A stretch of 64,000 nt of DNA. Source: Phycisphaerae bacterium (lineage in GTDB: Bacteria > Planctomycetota > Phycisphaerae > Phycisphaerales > Phycisphaeraceae). The position numbers were made by a program, and so were the translations under genes. Positions 50,858 to 60,347 of the stretch are shown here, in pieces. Each line of letters begins with the position of its first letter. Within the stretch, counting starts at the first letter, position 1. The notes beneath the pieces were generated by a model. The model was not told where the DNA came from. It searched no databases and saw only the letters and a list, made by a program, of their open reading frames with translations. The stretch spans positions 1 through 64,000 of the forward strand of contig JAUHZU010000011.1 in the NCBI GenBank assembly GCA_030425705.1, read 5' to 3'.

Positions 50858-53800
50858 ATGGACCCGATCCGTTTTGCCATCGATAACCCGGTCAAGGTCC
50901 TGGTCGGCGTGATCCTGCTGCTCCTGTTCGGGGTGCTGGCGGTCGTGTCGATCCCGATCCAACTCACCCCCAACGTCGACCCGACCATCATCACGGTGCA
51001 GACCAGCTGGACCGGCAAGAGCCCCGAGGAGGTCGAAAAGGAGATCATCGAGCAGCAGGAGGATGTGTTCAAGAACCTGTCGGGCCTGCAGAAGATGACG
51101 GCGACGGCGTCGCAGGGGTCGGCCGAGATTGAGCTGGAATTCGGCGTCGGCGTCGACCTGCAGGAGGCGCGGGCGCTGGTCAGCGACGCGCTGCGCGAGG
51201 TGCCCTCGTACCAGGAAGACGTGGACGAGCCGGTCGTGACCACCGGCGAGGCCGGGCCGGGCAGCCCGATCGCGTGGCTGCTCTTGACCAGCGAGGACGA
51301 GGGGTTTGATGTGCAGTCGCTGGGCGGCCTGGCGAACGACTTCATCAAGCCGTACCTGGAGCGGACCGACGGCGTGAGCGAGGTCCGGCTGTACGGCGGG
51401 CGTGAGCGGGAGGTCCACATCGAGTTTGACCCGCTGCGTGTTGCACAGCGGCAGCTGACGATCGGCGACCTGGGCAACGCGCTGCGGGGTGAGAACGTCA
51501 ATGTGTCGGCGGGCAACGTCGACGAAGGCCGGTACGACGTGCGCGTGCGGACGGTAGGGCAGTACGACACGCTGGACGCGATCCGCAAGACGGTCGTGGC
51601 GTACGACGACGACGGCGGGCCGATCCTGGTCGAGGACGTGGCGACGGTCCGGCTGACGTACGAGAAGCGGCGGTCGTTTGTCCGTTCGCGCGGGGAGCTG
51701 GCGATGGCGATGCCGGTGTACCGCGAGAGCGGGTCGAACGTGATCGAGGTGATGGAGGGGCTCAACGAGCGGATTGCCGAGGTCAACCGGGATGTACTGC
51801 CCAACGTCGCGCTGCGGGTTCAGCAGGAGCAGGGGCTCGATGCGCCGCCGCAGCTGTCGATCCGCAAGGTGTATGACGAGACGGGCTACATCTACGACGC
51901 GCTCACCCTGGTGCAGAACAACCTGATCATCGGCGGGGTCCTGGCGGTGCTGGCGCTCCTGTTGTTCCTGGAGATGGGGCGCCGTCCGCTGCTGGTGCTG
52001 GTCGCGACACCGCTGCTGGTCTTCGTGATGCTCGGGCTGCTTTACAGCGCCGAGTTTTCGCTGGGCTGGTGGGTGTTCGCGGGGCTGCTGGCGGGGATCG
52101 GCATCGTGGTGCTGTTTTTCGCCCGGCCGACGGCCGTGGTCGGCGCGGCGATCCCGATCTCCATCGTGGGCACGTTCGTCATCATGTTCGGCTCGGGGCG
52201 GAACCTGAACGTGATCTCGCTGGCGGGCCTGGCGTTCGCGGTCGGGATGGTCGTCGACAACGCGATCGTCGTGCTCGAAAACATCGACCGCCACCTGGCG
52301 ATGGGCAAGAAGCGCATGCAGGCCGCCTACGACGCGGGCCGGGAGGTCTGGGGCGCGATCTTCGCCTCCACGCTCACGACGCTCGCGGTGTTTTTGCCCA
52401 TCCTGTTCATCGAGGAGGAGGCGGGCCAGCTCTTCCGCGACATCGCGCTGGCACTGTGCGCGGCCGTCTCGCTGTCGCTCATCGTCTCGATCACCGTGAT
52501 CCCCACGCTCTCCGCACGGATGCTGCGCGAACGCCACGACCACGGCGGGCGGCACGCGCTCTCCGACTTGATCGACCGCGTCAACCCCTCGCGGCTCTTT
52601 GCATGGCTAACCACGGCGTACGCCGGGCTGATCTACAAGCTGACCAGCCGGCACCCCTCGGGCGTCGTCGGGCGGGTCGCCCTGGTGTCGGTGCTGACGG
52701 TCGCGTCGTTGCTGGGCGCGTGGATGCTGATGCCCCCGACCGACTACCTGCCCCGCGGCAACCAGAACCTGGTGTTCGGCATCATGATCAACCCGCCGGG
52801 CTACAACATCACGACCGACGAAGAGATCGCGCAGGTCGTCGAGTCGCAGATCCGCCCGTACTGGGAAGCGAACAGCCAGGACCAGCTCGCCGGGCTGCCC
52901 AAGCCCGAGCTGCCGTTTGGCGGGGGTCCGGTGGACAACGTCCCGCCCGTCGACAACTACTTCATTGTCTCGTTCAACGGCACGATGTTCAACGGCGCGA
53001 CCAGCCAGGACAAGCAGAACATCAAGCCGCTCGAAGGCCTGCTGGGCTCGGCGACCAGCTCGCTGCCGGGATCAATCGGGTTCGCGCAGCAGTCGTCCTT
53101 GTTCGGCCGGGGCGCTGCGGGTTCTCGCTCCATCGACGTCGAGGTCCGCGGCGACAACCTCGATGAGGTGCGCGACGCCGCGACCGTGCTGCTCGGCGAG
53201 CTGCGCGGGGCGTACGGCTACGGCGGGGTGCAGCCGACACCGCTGACGTTCGACAAGCCCCGCCGGGAGGTCGTCTTCCGCATCGACCGGGTGCGTGCCG
53301 CGGACCTGGGTATCGATGTCGAAGCGCTCGGCCGGGCGGTCTCGGCGATGGTGGACGGCCTGATCATCGGCGACTACCGCTTCCAGGGCGACTCCATCGA
53401 CATCGTCGCCAAGAGCGCCGGGGGTGTGGGCTACCAGCCCGAAGACCTCGCGACACTCCCGGTGGCCTACCGCACCGCCGACGGCGCATCCGGTACGATC
53501 CCGCTGTCGGAGATCGCGACGCTCGAGCGGAGTGATGCGCCCCAGCAGATCACACGCATCGAGGAAAGCCGTTCGGTGACGCTGAGCGTAACCCCGCCCG
53601 ACGACCTGCCGCTCGAGCAGGCCGAGCAGGAGATCCGCGCAATCGAGGCGCACCTGCGTTCCGAGGCAGGCGGCTTTGCGATCCCGCGCACGGTCACCGT
53701 CGCCTACGCCGGGTCGGCCAGCAAGCTTGAGCAGGTCCGCACGGCGATGCTCGGGCAGTGGACCGGCTTCAACGCCAGCTCGGTCCGGTCGCTGGGCGTG

Positions 53801-54373
53801 AGCCGGCTGTTTATCGCGCTGCTGGTGACCTACCTGCTCATGGCCGCGCTCTTCGAGAGCTTCCTCTACCCGCTGGTCATCATGTTCAGCGTCCCGCTCG
53901 CCGCGGTCGGCGGGTTCCTCGGCCTGGCCGCGGTCCGCTACGCCAACCCGACCCAGCAGCTCGACACCCTCACCATGCTCGGGTTCATCATCCTGATCGG
54001 CGTGGTCGTGAACAACGCCATCCTCATCGTCCACCAGGCGCTCAACTTCATGCGCGGCCTGGGCGAGGGCGAGGGCGACACCACCGGCAAGCTGCCGCCC
54101 CGCGAGGCGCTGCGTGCCTCGGTTCGATCGCGTATCCGACCGATCTTCATGACCACCGCCACCAGCGTCGCCGGCATGCTGCCCCTGGTCCTCATGCCCG
54201 GGTCCGGCAGCGAGCTGTACCGCGGACTCGGGAGTGTCGTCGTCGGCGGGCTGGTCGTCTCGACGCTGTTCACCCTCGTCGTCGTGCCCCTGCTCTTCTC
54301 TATCGCGATGGACCTGAAGCTCGGGTTCTACCGCCTGGTGTATGGCGACCAGCCCGAGACCACGATCGCTTGA
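50858..54373 (+). CDS. RND efflux transporter (HAE1 family) with two extra membrane helices
   Basis: A 1171-residue inner-membrane pump with the AcrB plan: TM1 (VLVGVILLLLFGVLAVVSIP), a large periplasmic porter loop, TM2-6, a second loop and TM7-12 (ASVRSRIRPIFMTTATSVAGM). Proton relay in TM4 is VVDNAIVVLEN, with D467 but asparagine at the second position. Between TM2 and TM3, residues about 374-422 form two added hydrophobic segments (PLLVLVATPLLVFVMLGLLY and GWWVFAGLLAGIGIVVLFF) absent from AcrB. The start at 50858 gives the standard MDPIRFAIDNPVKV opening; a GTG frame reaches 50777. Confidence 0.92.
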   Translation: MDPIRFAIDNPVKVLVGVILLLLFGVLAVVSIPIQLTPNVDPTIITVQTSWTGKSPEEVEKEIIEQQEDVFKNLSGLQKMTATASQGSAEIELEFGVGVDLQEARALVSDALREVPSYQEDVDEPVVTTGEAGPGSPIAWLLLTSEDEGFDVQSLGGLANDFIKPYLERTDGVSEVRLYGGREREVHIEFDPLRVAQRQLTIGDLGNALRGENVNVSAGNVDEGRYDVRVRTVGQYDTLDAIRKTVVAYDDDGGPILVEDVATVRLTYEKRRSFVRSRGELAMAMPVYRESGSNVIEVMEGLNERIAEVNRDVLPNVALRVQQEQGLDAPPQLSIRKVYDETGYIYDALTLVQNNLIIGGVLAVLALLLFLEMGRRPLLVLVATPLLVFVMLGLLYSAEFSLGWWVFAGLLAGIGIVVLFFARPTAVVGAAIPISIVGTFVIMFGSGRNLNVISLAGLAFAVGMVVDNAIVVLENIDRHLAMGKKRMQAAYDAGREVWGAIFASTLTTLAVFLPILFIEEEAGQLFRDIALALCAAVSLSLIVSITVIPTLSARMLRERHDHGGRHALSDLIDRVNPSRLFAWLTTAYAGLIYKLTSRHPSGVVGRVALVSVLTVASLLGAWMLMPPTDYLPRGNQNLVFGIMINPPGYNITTDEEIAQVVESQIRPYWEANSQDQLAGLPKPELPFGGGPVDNVPPVDNYFIVSFNGTMFNGATSQDKQNIKPLEGLLGSATSSLPGSIGFAQQSSLFGRGAAGSRSIDVEVRGDNLDEVRDAATVLLGELRGAYGYGGVQPTPLTFDKPRREVVFRIDRVRAADLGIDVEALGRAVSAMVDGLIIGDYRFQGDSIDIVAKSAGGVGYQPEDLATLPVAYRTADGASGTIPLSEIATLERSDAPQQITRIEESRSVTLSVTPPDDLPLEQAEQEIRAIEAHLRSEAGGFAIPRTVTVAYAGSASKLEQVRTAMLGQWTGFNASSVRSLGVSRLFIALLVTYLLMAALFESFLYPLVIMFSVPLAAVGGFLGLAAVRYANPTQQLDTLTMLGFIILIGVVVNNAILIVHQALNFMRGLGEGEGDTTGKLPPREALRASVRSRIRPIFMTTATSVAGMLPLVLMPGSGSELYRGLGSVVVGGLVVSTLFTLVVVPLLFSIAMDLKLGFYRLVYGDQPETTIA

Positions 54374-54544
54374 GGCGTGCAGCCGACACGTCACTTGAGC
54401 GCTCCCCGCACGCGCTGCGCAAATTCTGCTGACCCCCGGCCGGCCGTAACGCCTGCGGACATCGTTCAGGTCCGATTAGGTGTCGGCGGTGTCTTGACGC
54501 GTCTGCCGTGTGCAGTGTCCGCGCTGCGCAACCGATAGAGCTTT

Positions 54545-54564
54545 GGCGGGCAAACACCCGCCTT
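54545..54564 (+). other. Stem-loop in the leader of the DUF2203 gene
   Basis: GGCGGG (54545-54550) and CCCGCC (54557-54562) pair perfectly around CAAACA, 24 nt before the start at 54586. It sits at the end of a 212-bp gap (54374-54585) with no gene or convincing promoter. It may be a leader element or only a local hairpin. Confidence 0.4.
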
Positions 54565-54585
54565 CACGGCTCAGGAGCAACCGGC

Positions 54586-55023
54586 ATGATGCACCCCACG
54601 ACCCAGACCACCGCCGCCGCGCCCCGTCAGGCTGACCGCCGAACCTTCTGTGTCGACGAGGCCAACCGCGCGCTGCCCTACGTCTCACGGGTCGTCGCCG
54701 ATGTCGTGGACCTCCACGACGAGGTCGTGCACATCCGGCGGACGATGGAACGTGTCGAGCTGGGCCTGCACGGCGCCGACGCGAATGCGCTGGAGCGGGA
54801 CTACCGCGGCGCGATGGAACGCCTCCGCCTGCTCGTCCGTGAACTGGACCTGGTCGGCGTCGACCTGCAGGACTTTGAACGCGGCATCATCACCTTCCCG
54901 ACGCTGCACGCCGGCACCCACGCCGCGCTGTCCTGGAAACTCGGCGAGGACGAAGTCCGCTTCTGGCACGAGCCCGACGCCGGCTTTGATGCACGCCTGC
55001 CCATCGCCGAGTTGATCCAGTAG
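54586..55023 (+). CDS. DUF2203-like protein
   Basis: A 145-residue, mostly helical cytoplasmic protein. FCVDEANRALPYVSRVVADV and VGVDLQDFERGIITFPTLH match the DUF2203 pattern, as does the C-terminal LSWKLGEDEVRFWHEPDAGF. Function unknown. Start at the first of two consecutive ATGs, with AGGAG 9 nt before it. It converges with the SGNH esterase gene, 12 bp away. Confidence 0.85.
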   Translation: MMHPTTQTTAAAPRQADRRTFCVDEANRALPYVSRVVADVVDLHDEVVHIRRTMERVELGLHGADANALERDYRGAMERLRLLVRELDLVGVDLQDFERGIITFPTLHAGTHAALSWKLGEDEVRFWHEPDAGFDARLPIAELIQ

Positions 55024-55035
55024 CGACACCCCGCG

Positions 55036-55980
55036 CTACTCGGCCGGGTCCGGCTCCGCTGCCTCTTCCAACACGTGCTGCGCCTGCAGCATGGCCAAGC
55101 CGAAGGCACTGCCCAGCAGCATCTGCCCCTCGGTGTTGTAGTGCACGGTATCCGCGTGCAGCGGCATCCCCTCGGTCGGTACCATCCACACCCCCGCGAT
55201 CGACCGCGCGTCGCCCGAGCGCATGTCGGCCTGCGCCATGCGCTCACGCAGCAGACCCCGGTGCGTGAACCGTGGGAGGGCGGGCTCGTGGGGCAGCACC
55301 TGGCCGAAGACGAACGGGACCGGCCCACTCTCCAGGTCTTCCTCCAAACGGCGCTTGAGCATCGCCAGGGAGTCTGCATACGCCTCGGCCGACTCACCGT
55401 GCTTCGCATCCGCCTCGCCCTGCATCCAGACGATGCCGCGCAGCACGGGCTCGACCCCCTCGCCCCGCAGGTGGTCCACCGCCGCGCGGGCCATCGCCAG
55501 CATGTCGCGGTAGTGCACGCCCACACCCGGGTCGCCGTCGGCTTCGCCTGGGTAGAAGTTCCGCCGGCCTGCGGCCGGGTCGCCCCCGACCCATCGGCCG
55601 CCGTCCCAGCCGTGGTGCAGCGGCTGGCCGCTGCGGTGGAACTTGATGAGGTAGACCCGTCGGCCCGGGCGGAGCAGGCGCATCGCACGCGCGAAACCCA
55701 ACTCGGGGCCGAATTCGCCAGCCCGCGTGGAGAGGCGTGTCGCACCGGGGTCCAGCAACTCGAAGGCGTCACCGTTCCAGAAGAACACCCCCTCGGCCGC
55801 CTCACGCCAGGGCCCGGGGGTCTTTGCCACATGGCCGAGCCCCTGCATGTTTGACTGGCCCGCCAGCAGGTAGACATCCACCTGTTGCGGTGCCACAGGC
55901 GCCTGCCCCGCTGCCTGGCCGGTGAGCAACACCCCCAGCAGGCCGGCGAGTACGATAAGACGGTGGGCTCGCTTGATCAT
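55036..55980 (-). CDS. SGNH/SASA-family carbohydrate esterase, secreted
   Basis: A 314-residue esterase of the sialate O-acetylesterase-like family. A signal peptide (RLIVLAGLLGVLLTGQAAGQ) precedes the catalytic block I serine in YLLAGQSNMQG. Block III is GIVWMQGEADAK and block V, with the Asp-His pair, is LHADTVHYN. These enzymes remove acetyl groups from polysaccharides. The start at 55980 is supported by TATCTT 7 bp upstream; a longer frame to 56118 would overlap the divergent metF. Confidence 0.85.
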   Translation of the reverse strand: MIKRAHRLIVLAGLLGVLLTGQAAGQAPVAPQQVDVYLLAGQSNMQGLGHVAKTPGPWREAAEGVFFWNGDAFELLDPGATRLSTRAGEFGPELGFARAMRLLRPGRRVYLIKFHRSGQPLHHGWDGGRWVGGDPAAGRRNFYPGEADGDPGVGVHYRDMLAMARAAVDHLRGEGVEPVLRGIVWMQGEADAKHGESAEAYADSLAMLKRRLEEDLESGPVPFVFGQVLPHEPALPRFTHRGLLRERMAQADMRSGDARSIAGVWMVPTEGMPLHADTVHYNTEGQMLLGSAFGLAMLQAQHVLEEAAEPDPAE

Positions 55981-55987
55981 GCCCGCC

Positions 55988-55993
55988 AAGATA
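55988..55993 (-). promoter_or_regulatory. -10-like box 7 bp before the SGNH esterase start
   Basis: On the minus strand TATCTT, then GGCGGGC, then ATG. No ribosome-binding site. It is back to back with the metF -10 box at 56042-56047. Confidence 0.45.
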
Positions 55994-56041
55994 CCGGCCG
56001 GGACGCCCGCCTGAAACCATCCGCTCATCCGGATATTCGGA

Positions 56042-56047
56042 TATAAT
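56042..56047 (+). promoter_or_regulatory. Perfect TATAAT box 6 bp before metF start
   Basis: TATAAT, then GCCGCC, then the ATG of metF at 56054. No Shine-Dalgarno. The -35 region is weak. A strong example of the leaderless pattern. Confidence 0.65.
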
Positions 56048-56053
56048 GCCGCC

Positions 56054-56986
56054 ATGCACATCCGAGACGTCTTCGACCGCAACCCGACCACCTTCTCCTT
56101 CGAGTTCTTCCCGCCCAAGTCCGAGGCCGGGGCCCAGAAGCTCTACGAGAACGTCGCGGAGCTGGCCCCGCTTAAGCCCTCGTTCGTCTCGGTCACCTAC
56201 GGGGCGGGCGGGTCGACGCGCGAGCTGACGCACGGGCTGGTCCTGCGGATCCGGTGGGAACTCGGCGTTACAGCCGTGCCGCACCTGACGTGCGTGTGCC
56301 ACAGCGAGCAGGAGATCGCCGACATCCTCCAGCGGTACGCGGGGGAGGGCGTGTGCAACGTGCTCGCGCTGCGTGGTGACCCACCGCGCGAGAAGTCGGG
56401 CTGGGACCGGTCGCAGGACGCCTTCCAATACGCGGCGGACCTGGTGGCCTACATCCGCGCCCGAGAGGGCTCGCTGTTTCCGTCTCCTGGCCACGCGCCG
56501 CGGCGCGGCTTCGGCATCGGCGTGGCGGGCTTCCCCGAGGGCCACCCCGCGACGCCCAACCGCTTGCTGGAGATGGACTACCTCAAGCAGAAGATCGACG
56601 CCGGGGCCGATTACATCTGCACGCAGTTGTTCTTCAACAACGAGGACTTCTACGACTTCCGCGAGCGTTGCGAGCTGGCGGGGATCGACGTGCCGATCAT
56701 CGCGGGCATCATGCCGATCACCTCGGGCAAGGGGATGAAGCGGATGGCCGAGCTGGCGGCGGGGGCGCGGTACCCGGCCAAGCTGCTCCGGGCGATCGCA
56801 CGCTGCGCGGACGACGAGGAAGCGATCCAGCGCGTCGGCATCCACTGGGCCACCGAGCAGTGCCGGGACCTCCTGGACCACAAAGTCCGTGGTATCCACT
56901 TCTACACGCTCAACCAGTCCGGCGCGACCCGTGAGATCTACCGCAACCTCGGTGTCAGCGACAGTGTCGCGCTCGGCGGGGGCTAA
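56054..56986 (+). CDS. metF: 5,10-methylenetetrahydrofolate reductase
   Basis: A 310-residue FAD-dependent reductase supplying methyl-tetrahydrofolate for methionine synthesis. TFSFEFFPPKSEAGAQKLYE opens the barrel; VSVTYGAGGSTRELT, NVLALRGDPP, YICTQLFFNNEDFYDF and PIIAGIMPITS are all family-typical. MetF length is usual. Start at 56054 with TATAAT directly upstream. Methionine-synthesis partners are not adjacent. Confidence 0.96.
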   Translation: MHIRDVFDRNPTTFSFEFFPPKSEAGAQKLYENVAELAPLKPSFVSVTYGAGGSTRELTHGLVLRIRWELGVTAVPHLTCVCHSEQEIADILQRYAGEGVCNVLALRGDPPREKSGWDRSQDAFQYAADLVAYIRAREGSLFPSPGHAPRRGFGIGVAGFPEGHPATPNRLLEMDYLKQKIDAGADYICTQLFFNNEDFYDFRERCELAGIDVPIIAGIMPITSGKGMKRMAELAAGARYPAKLLRAIARCADDEEAIQRVGIHWATEQCRDLLDHKVRGIHFYTLNQSGATREIYRNLGVSDSVALGGG

Positions 56987-57063
56987 ACACGTCCCCCGGT
57001 CGCGGGGCGGGCATCCCACCGCACCGCATCGAACACCGGTCCCATGGGTTTGCCTAGGAGGGG

Positions 57064-58749
57064 CTAAGGCCGTTCATCCGGGAACGGACCCTGCGCGGGC
57101 GCGGCTTTCGCCCAATCCTCTATCCCGATCAGCGGCAGGGCGAAGGCGAAGGCCTCTGGCTGCCGATCCGTGCCCGCGGCCGCAAACACATCGAACATCA
57201 GGCGCGTGTGTGTCGGGTGACCCTGCGCATCGCAGGCACGCACCCCCAGGCGAAGCCCTCCCTCGTGCGGGTGGTCGGTGTGGCGGTGGAGGATATGGGC
57301 GTGGATCCCATCGAGCTGCGACAGCTTGACATGGGCCAGCGCATAGGCCGCGGCCTGCAACTCCTCACCGTGTTCACCTTCGCCGGCATGGAAGCCCTGC
57401 TCCGAAAGGATGATCGGCCGCGGCTCACCGCGGAAGCACATCGCCGGCCGCCGCATATAGTCCACGAGCAGTTCGATGTTGTGGTAGGTGATCCTCGGCG
57501 TGTCGTGCGCGAGCCAGGCCGTCTGGTCCTCCCAGAAGGCGGGGTCGAACAGGTTTTCCGGGTAGGGGTGATGCGCCAACTGCCAGGGCAGGTCACCGGT
57601 CCGGCGGGTCTCCGCGGCGAACCGTTCGAGGAGTTCGCGACCGGGCATGGCGTGCGTCGGATCGTCACCGTGCCGGGCGTTCCAGAAGTGGTCCAGCGAG
57701 ACGAAGATCCGCGGCGCGGGGTCGTGCAGACGGGCCGCGTAGTACGACAGGCGGACCTGCAGCGCATACTGGCGGGCGACCTGCTCGGGCTCGGCCGGCC
57801 CCATGTGGTGCCAGACCCAGTGCGAGTTCACCTCGTTGCCGATGATGTAGCCGCCCAGCCGGCCGTAGCGGTTGTCTTCACGGGAGTATCGGCGGGCGAG
57901 GAAACCCACCACGGCGCGGTAGGCGCGTTGGCCGGCTTCGGTATCAAGGTTTACAGCAGTGATCCGCTGGACCATCTGGTCGTAGGCCGCGTCGCGGTGG
58001 TACAACGGACTACTGGTGGGTCGACCATCACCCGGGAATTGTGGGCTGTAACGGCTGTCGGGCATCGCGCGGTAGCAGAGGATGATGCCGATGACGTTGA
58101 TGCCCTGCGCGTGCATCGTGCGGTACAGTTCATCTTTGCGTTGAACGGCTTCCGGGCGAAAGGCGTAGGCGACGCCGTCAACGGTGTAGGTGTATTGCGG
58201 GTCATCGCCGGGCTGCGCGTAGCCGGCGATCAGCGTGGCGATCGAGATGTTGTCGGTGATGTGCGCGACGCCCAGTTCTGCCATGTCATCCAAAACGAGG
58301 GGTGCCTGGATCCCCTTGATGCTCGTCGGCCATGCGGCATGCGTGCCTGTCGCGGCAAGTCCGTCGAGGTCATCGGCAAACCGGCCCACGCCGAGCGGGA
58401 TGGACGTGGGATCACCGGCCTGCCGCATTAGAAAACGCTGGAAGAGCCGGTCTTGCCCGTCATCGTCGATCCGTGGCAACTCGATCCGTTGCCCCGCGAG
58501 GGTGCCAGCCCAGAGCACGGCCGCGTCCGCATCCAGTGGCTCATGCACCCCCAACGCGACCAACTCGAGCCGTCCCTGCCCCGTGTCGGCCAGGGTCACC
58601 GTGACCGCCTGTTGATGGACCGCCACCGACGCGATGCCCGACCCCGCCGCGGCGTCCTGCGCTTGCGCGGTCAGCGTGCATGCGACCAGCCACAGCGCCC
58701 CCAGCAACCGCACCGCGATCATGCTCCGGCCTGATGTTCGATCCGTCAT
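57064..58749 (-). CDS. DUF5722-like putative glycoside hydrolase, secreted
   Basis: A 561-residue secreted protein. A signal peptide (IAVRLLGALWLVACTLTAQA) is followed by a small beta domain and a TIM-barrel-like domain (about 200-560). YIIGNEVNSHWVWHHMG and PIILSEQGFH place glutamates where clan A glycosidases have acid/base and nucleophile. Overall it resembles DUF5722 proteins from planctomycetes and Bacteroidetes. The glycan cleaved is unknown. GGAGA 7 nt before the ATG at 58749; an inner ATG at 58722 is the alternative. Confidence 0.75.
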   Translation of the reverse strand: MTDRTSGRSMIAVRLLGALWLVACTLTAQAQDAAAGSGIASVAVHQQAVTVTLADTGQGRLELVALGVHEPLDADAAVLWAGTLAGQRIELPRIDDDGQDRLFQRFLMRQAGDPTSIPLGVGRFADDLDGLAATGTHAAWPTSIKGIQAPLVLDDMAELGVAHITDNISIATLIAGYAQPGDDPQYTYTVDGVAYAFRPEAVQRKDELYRTMHAQGINVIGIILCYRAMPDSRYSPQFPGDGRPTSSPLYHRDAAYDQMVQRITAVNLDTEAGQRAYRAVVGFLARRYSREDNRYGRLGGYIIGNEVNSHWVWHHMGPAEPEQVARQYALQVRLSYYAARLHDPAPRIFVSLDHFWNARHGDDPTHAMPGRELLERFAAETRRTGDLPWQLAHHPYPENLFDPAFWEDQTAWLAHDTPRITYHNIELLVDYMRRPAMCFRGEPRPIILSEQGFHAGEGEHGEELQAAAYALAHVKLSQLDGIHAHILHRHTDHPHEGGLRLGVRACDAQGHPTHTRLMFDVFAAAGTDRQPEAFAFALPLIGIEDWAKAAPAQGPFPDERP

Positions 58750-58915
58750 CGCGCGTCTCCATCGCCTACCCACGGTAGACCCCCAGCGTACGCGCTGTAT
58801 TACGGGCCCGCACCGCTGCGTGACGGCACAAGGTCGTAGGCCCCGGGGCCGATGTGATAAACTGCCTACGCGCCGCACCGCTTGTGTTGCCCCGCGGCCG
58901 ACCACGGAGCCCCTT

Positions 58916-60301
58916 ATGCCAGGCACGATTGTCCCGCTTCCGGTCATGCTGGAAGAAGAGGACCAGAAGATCTACGACCAGCTCGAGCCGCCCAAGACGA
59001 TCGTGCTGCGCTACGGCTACGAGCGGAAGATCGCGGAGCTGCCTTACAACGGCGACGCGAAGCCCGGCTGCGGCTCCAAGCTCGTCGCCGTCACCCCCCG
59101 CGGCACCGAGGTCGCGGAGATGCTCACCACCACCTGCTCCAACTCCGGCTGCGGCAAGAGCGTCTCCCGCAAGGAGATGCTGCAGTACATCGAAAACTCA
59201 GGCGGCCGAGACTACCCCTTCACGACCCGGGGCAAGGTCCTCCGCGTCGCGACGATCGACGACCTCAACGAGCAGGCCCGGCTGGACACCCGCAAGCCCG
59301 CCGTGATCCGCGGGTGCAAGGCGATCATCGAAGAGCTCAAGCTGCCCATGAAGCTGGTCGAGGTCGAGTTCATCCTCGGGGATGAACAGATCTCGTTCTA
59401 CTACACGGCCGAGAACCGGGTCGATTTCCGCGAGCTGGTACGGCGGCTTGCGGCCGACCTGCAGACGCGGATCGAGATGGTGCATGTCAGCGACCGCGAC
59501 GAGGCCCGGCTGGTCGCCGACTACGAGAAGTGCGGCCAGCACTGCTGCTGCCGGCAGTTCCTCAAGGTGCTCAAGCCCGTGTCGATGCGGTCGGCGAAGG
59601 TGCAGAAGAACACGCTGGACCCGCAGAAGATCAGCGGGCGCTGCGGCCGGCTGATGTGCTGCCTGCGCTACGAGGACAAGACCTACAGCGAGTTGAAGAA
59701 GAAGCTGCCTCACCGCAAATCGCTCGTGGAGACCGAGGACGGCGTCGGCGTGGTGCTCAGCTCGCAGATCCTCACGCAGCTCGCGCTCGTGAAGGTCGGC
59801 GTGAGCCCGCCCGCGGCCTACCCGGTCGAGCACCTGCGCGTCCTCAACAAGGAAGAGGCCGCCGCCTGGCGCGAGGAGTTCGGCGACCCCGGTCAGGTCC
59901 GCGACGACGGCCGGCGTCGGCCCGCGCCCCGGCCGCAGTCACAAAGCAAACCGCAGGGCAAGCCCCGTTCCGGCGGAGACGAGAAGAATACCGACGGCGA
60001 CAAGCCAGGCGGCTACACCAATGCGAAGACCGGCCAGTCCGCTCCGCCCCGCAGGCCCAAGCCCGGCAAACCGCTCAAGGACCACGAGGTCCAGTCCCGC
60101 GAGGGCAACAACAGCGCCACCCTGCCCGACGAGAACGCCCCCCCGAAACCGCCGAAGGAAAGCCGCGGGCCTCAGGACGGGGCGAACACCGGCGACGGGG
60201 ACGCCCCGAAGAAGAAACGCCGGCGTCGCCGCCGACGCAAGCGTAAGGGCGGCGGAGGCGGGGACAGCCGTCCGTCTGGCGACGGGCCCACGAGCAATTA
60301 G
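58916..60301 (+). CDS. PSP1-domain (RicT/YaaT-like) protein with basic tail
   Basis: A 461-residue protein. The PSP1 core (about 60-300) carries a cluster of cysteines: CGQHCCCRQFLK and GRCGRLMCCLRYED, as in RicT, which with RicA/RicF binds Fe-S clusters and affects RNase Y. A preceding cysteine pair (TTTCSNSGCGKS) is extra. After residue about 330 the chain is low-complexity, Pro/Gln/Lys-rich, ending in a run of Arg/Lys (KKKRRRRRRRKRKGG), suggesting RNA binding. GGAG about 6 nt before the ATG at 58916. Single gene. Confidence 0.85.
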   Translation: MPGTIVPLPVMLEEEDQKIYDQLEPPKTIVLRYGYERKIAELPYNGDAKPGCGSKLVAVTPRGTEVAEMLTTTCSNSGCGKSVSRKEMLQYIENSGGRDYPFTTRGKVLRVATIDDLNEQARLDTRKPAVIRGCKAIIEELKLPMKLVEVEFILGDEQISFYYTAENRVDFRELVRRLAADLQTRIEMVHVSDRDEARLVADYEKCGQHCCCRQFLKVLKPVSMRSAKVQKNTLDPQKISGRCGRLMCCLRYEDKTYSELKKKLPHRKSLVETEDGVGVVLSSQILTQLALVKVGVSPPAAYPVEHLRVLNKEEAAAWREEFGDPGQVRDDGRRRPAPRPQSQSKPQGKPRSGGDEKNTDGDKPGGYTNAKTGQSAPPRRPKPGKPLKDHEVQSREGNNSATLPDENAPPKPPKESRGPQDGANTGDGDAPKKKRRRRRRRKRKGGGGGDSRPSGDGPTSN

Positions 60302-60347
60302 CCCTTGACTGTATCGCTACGCTTTCCTGCCCTGCATCGGATCCCGC

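Noticed and set aside
49475-52555. 1026-codon minus-strand frame opposite the efflux genes
   Set aside because: A GC-driven shadow of the adaptor and RND genes; the translation is His/Arg/Asp-rich with no domain.
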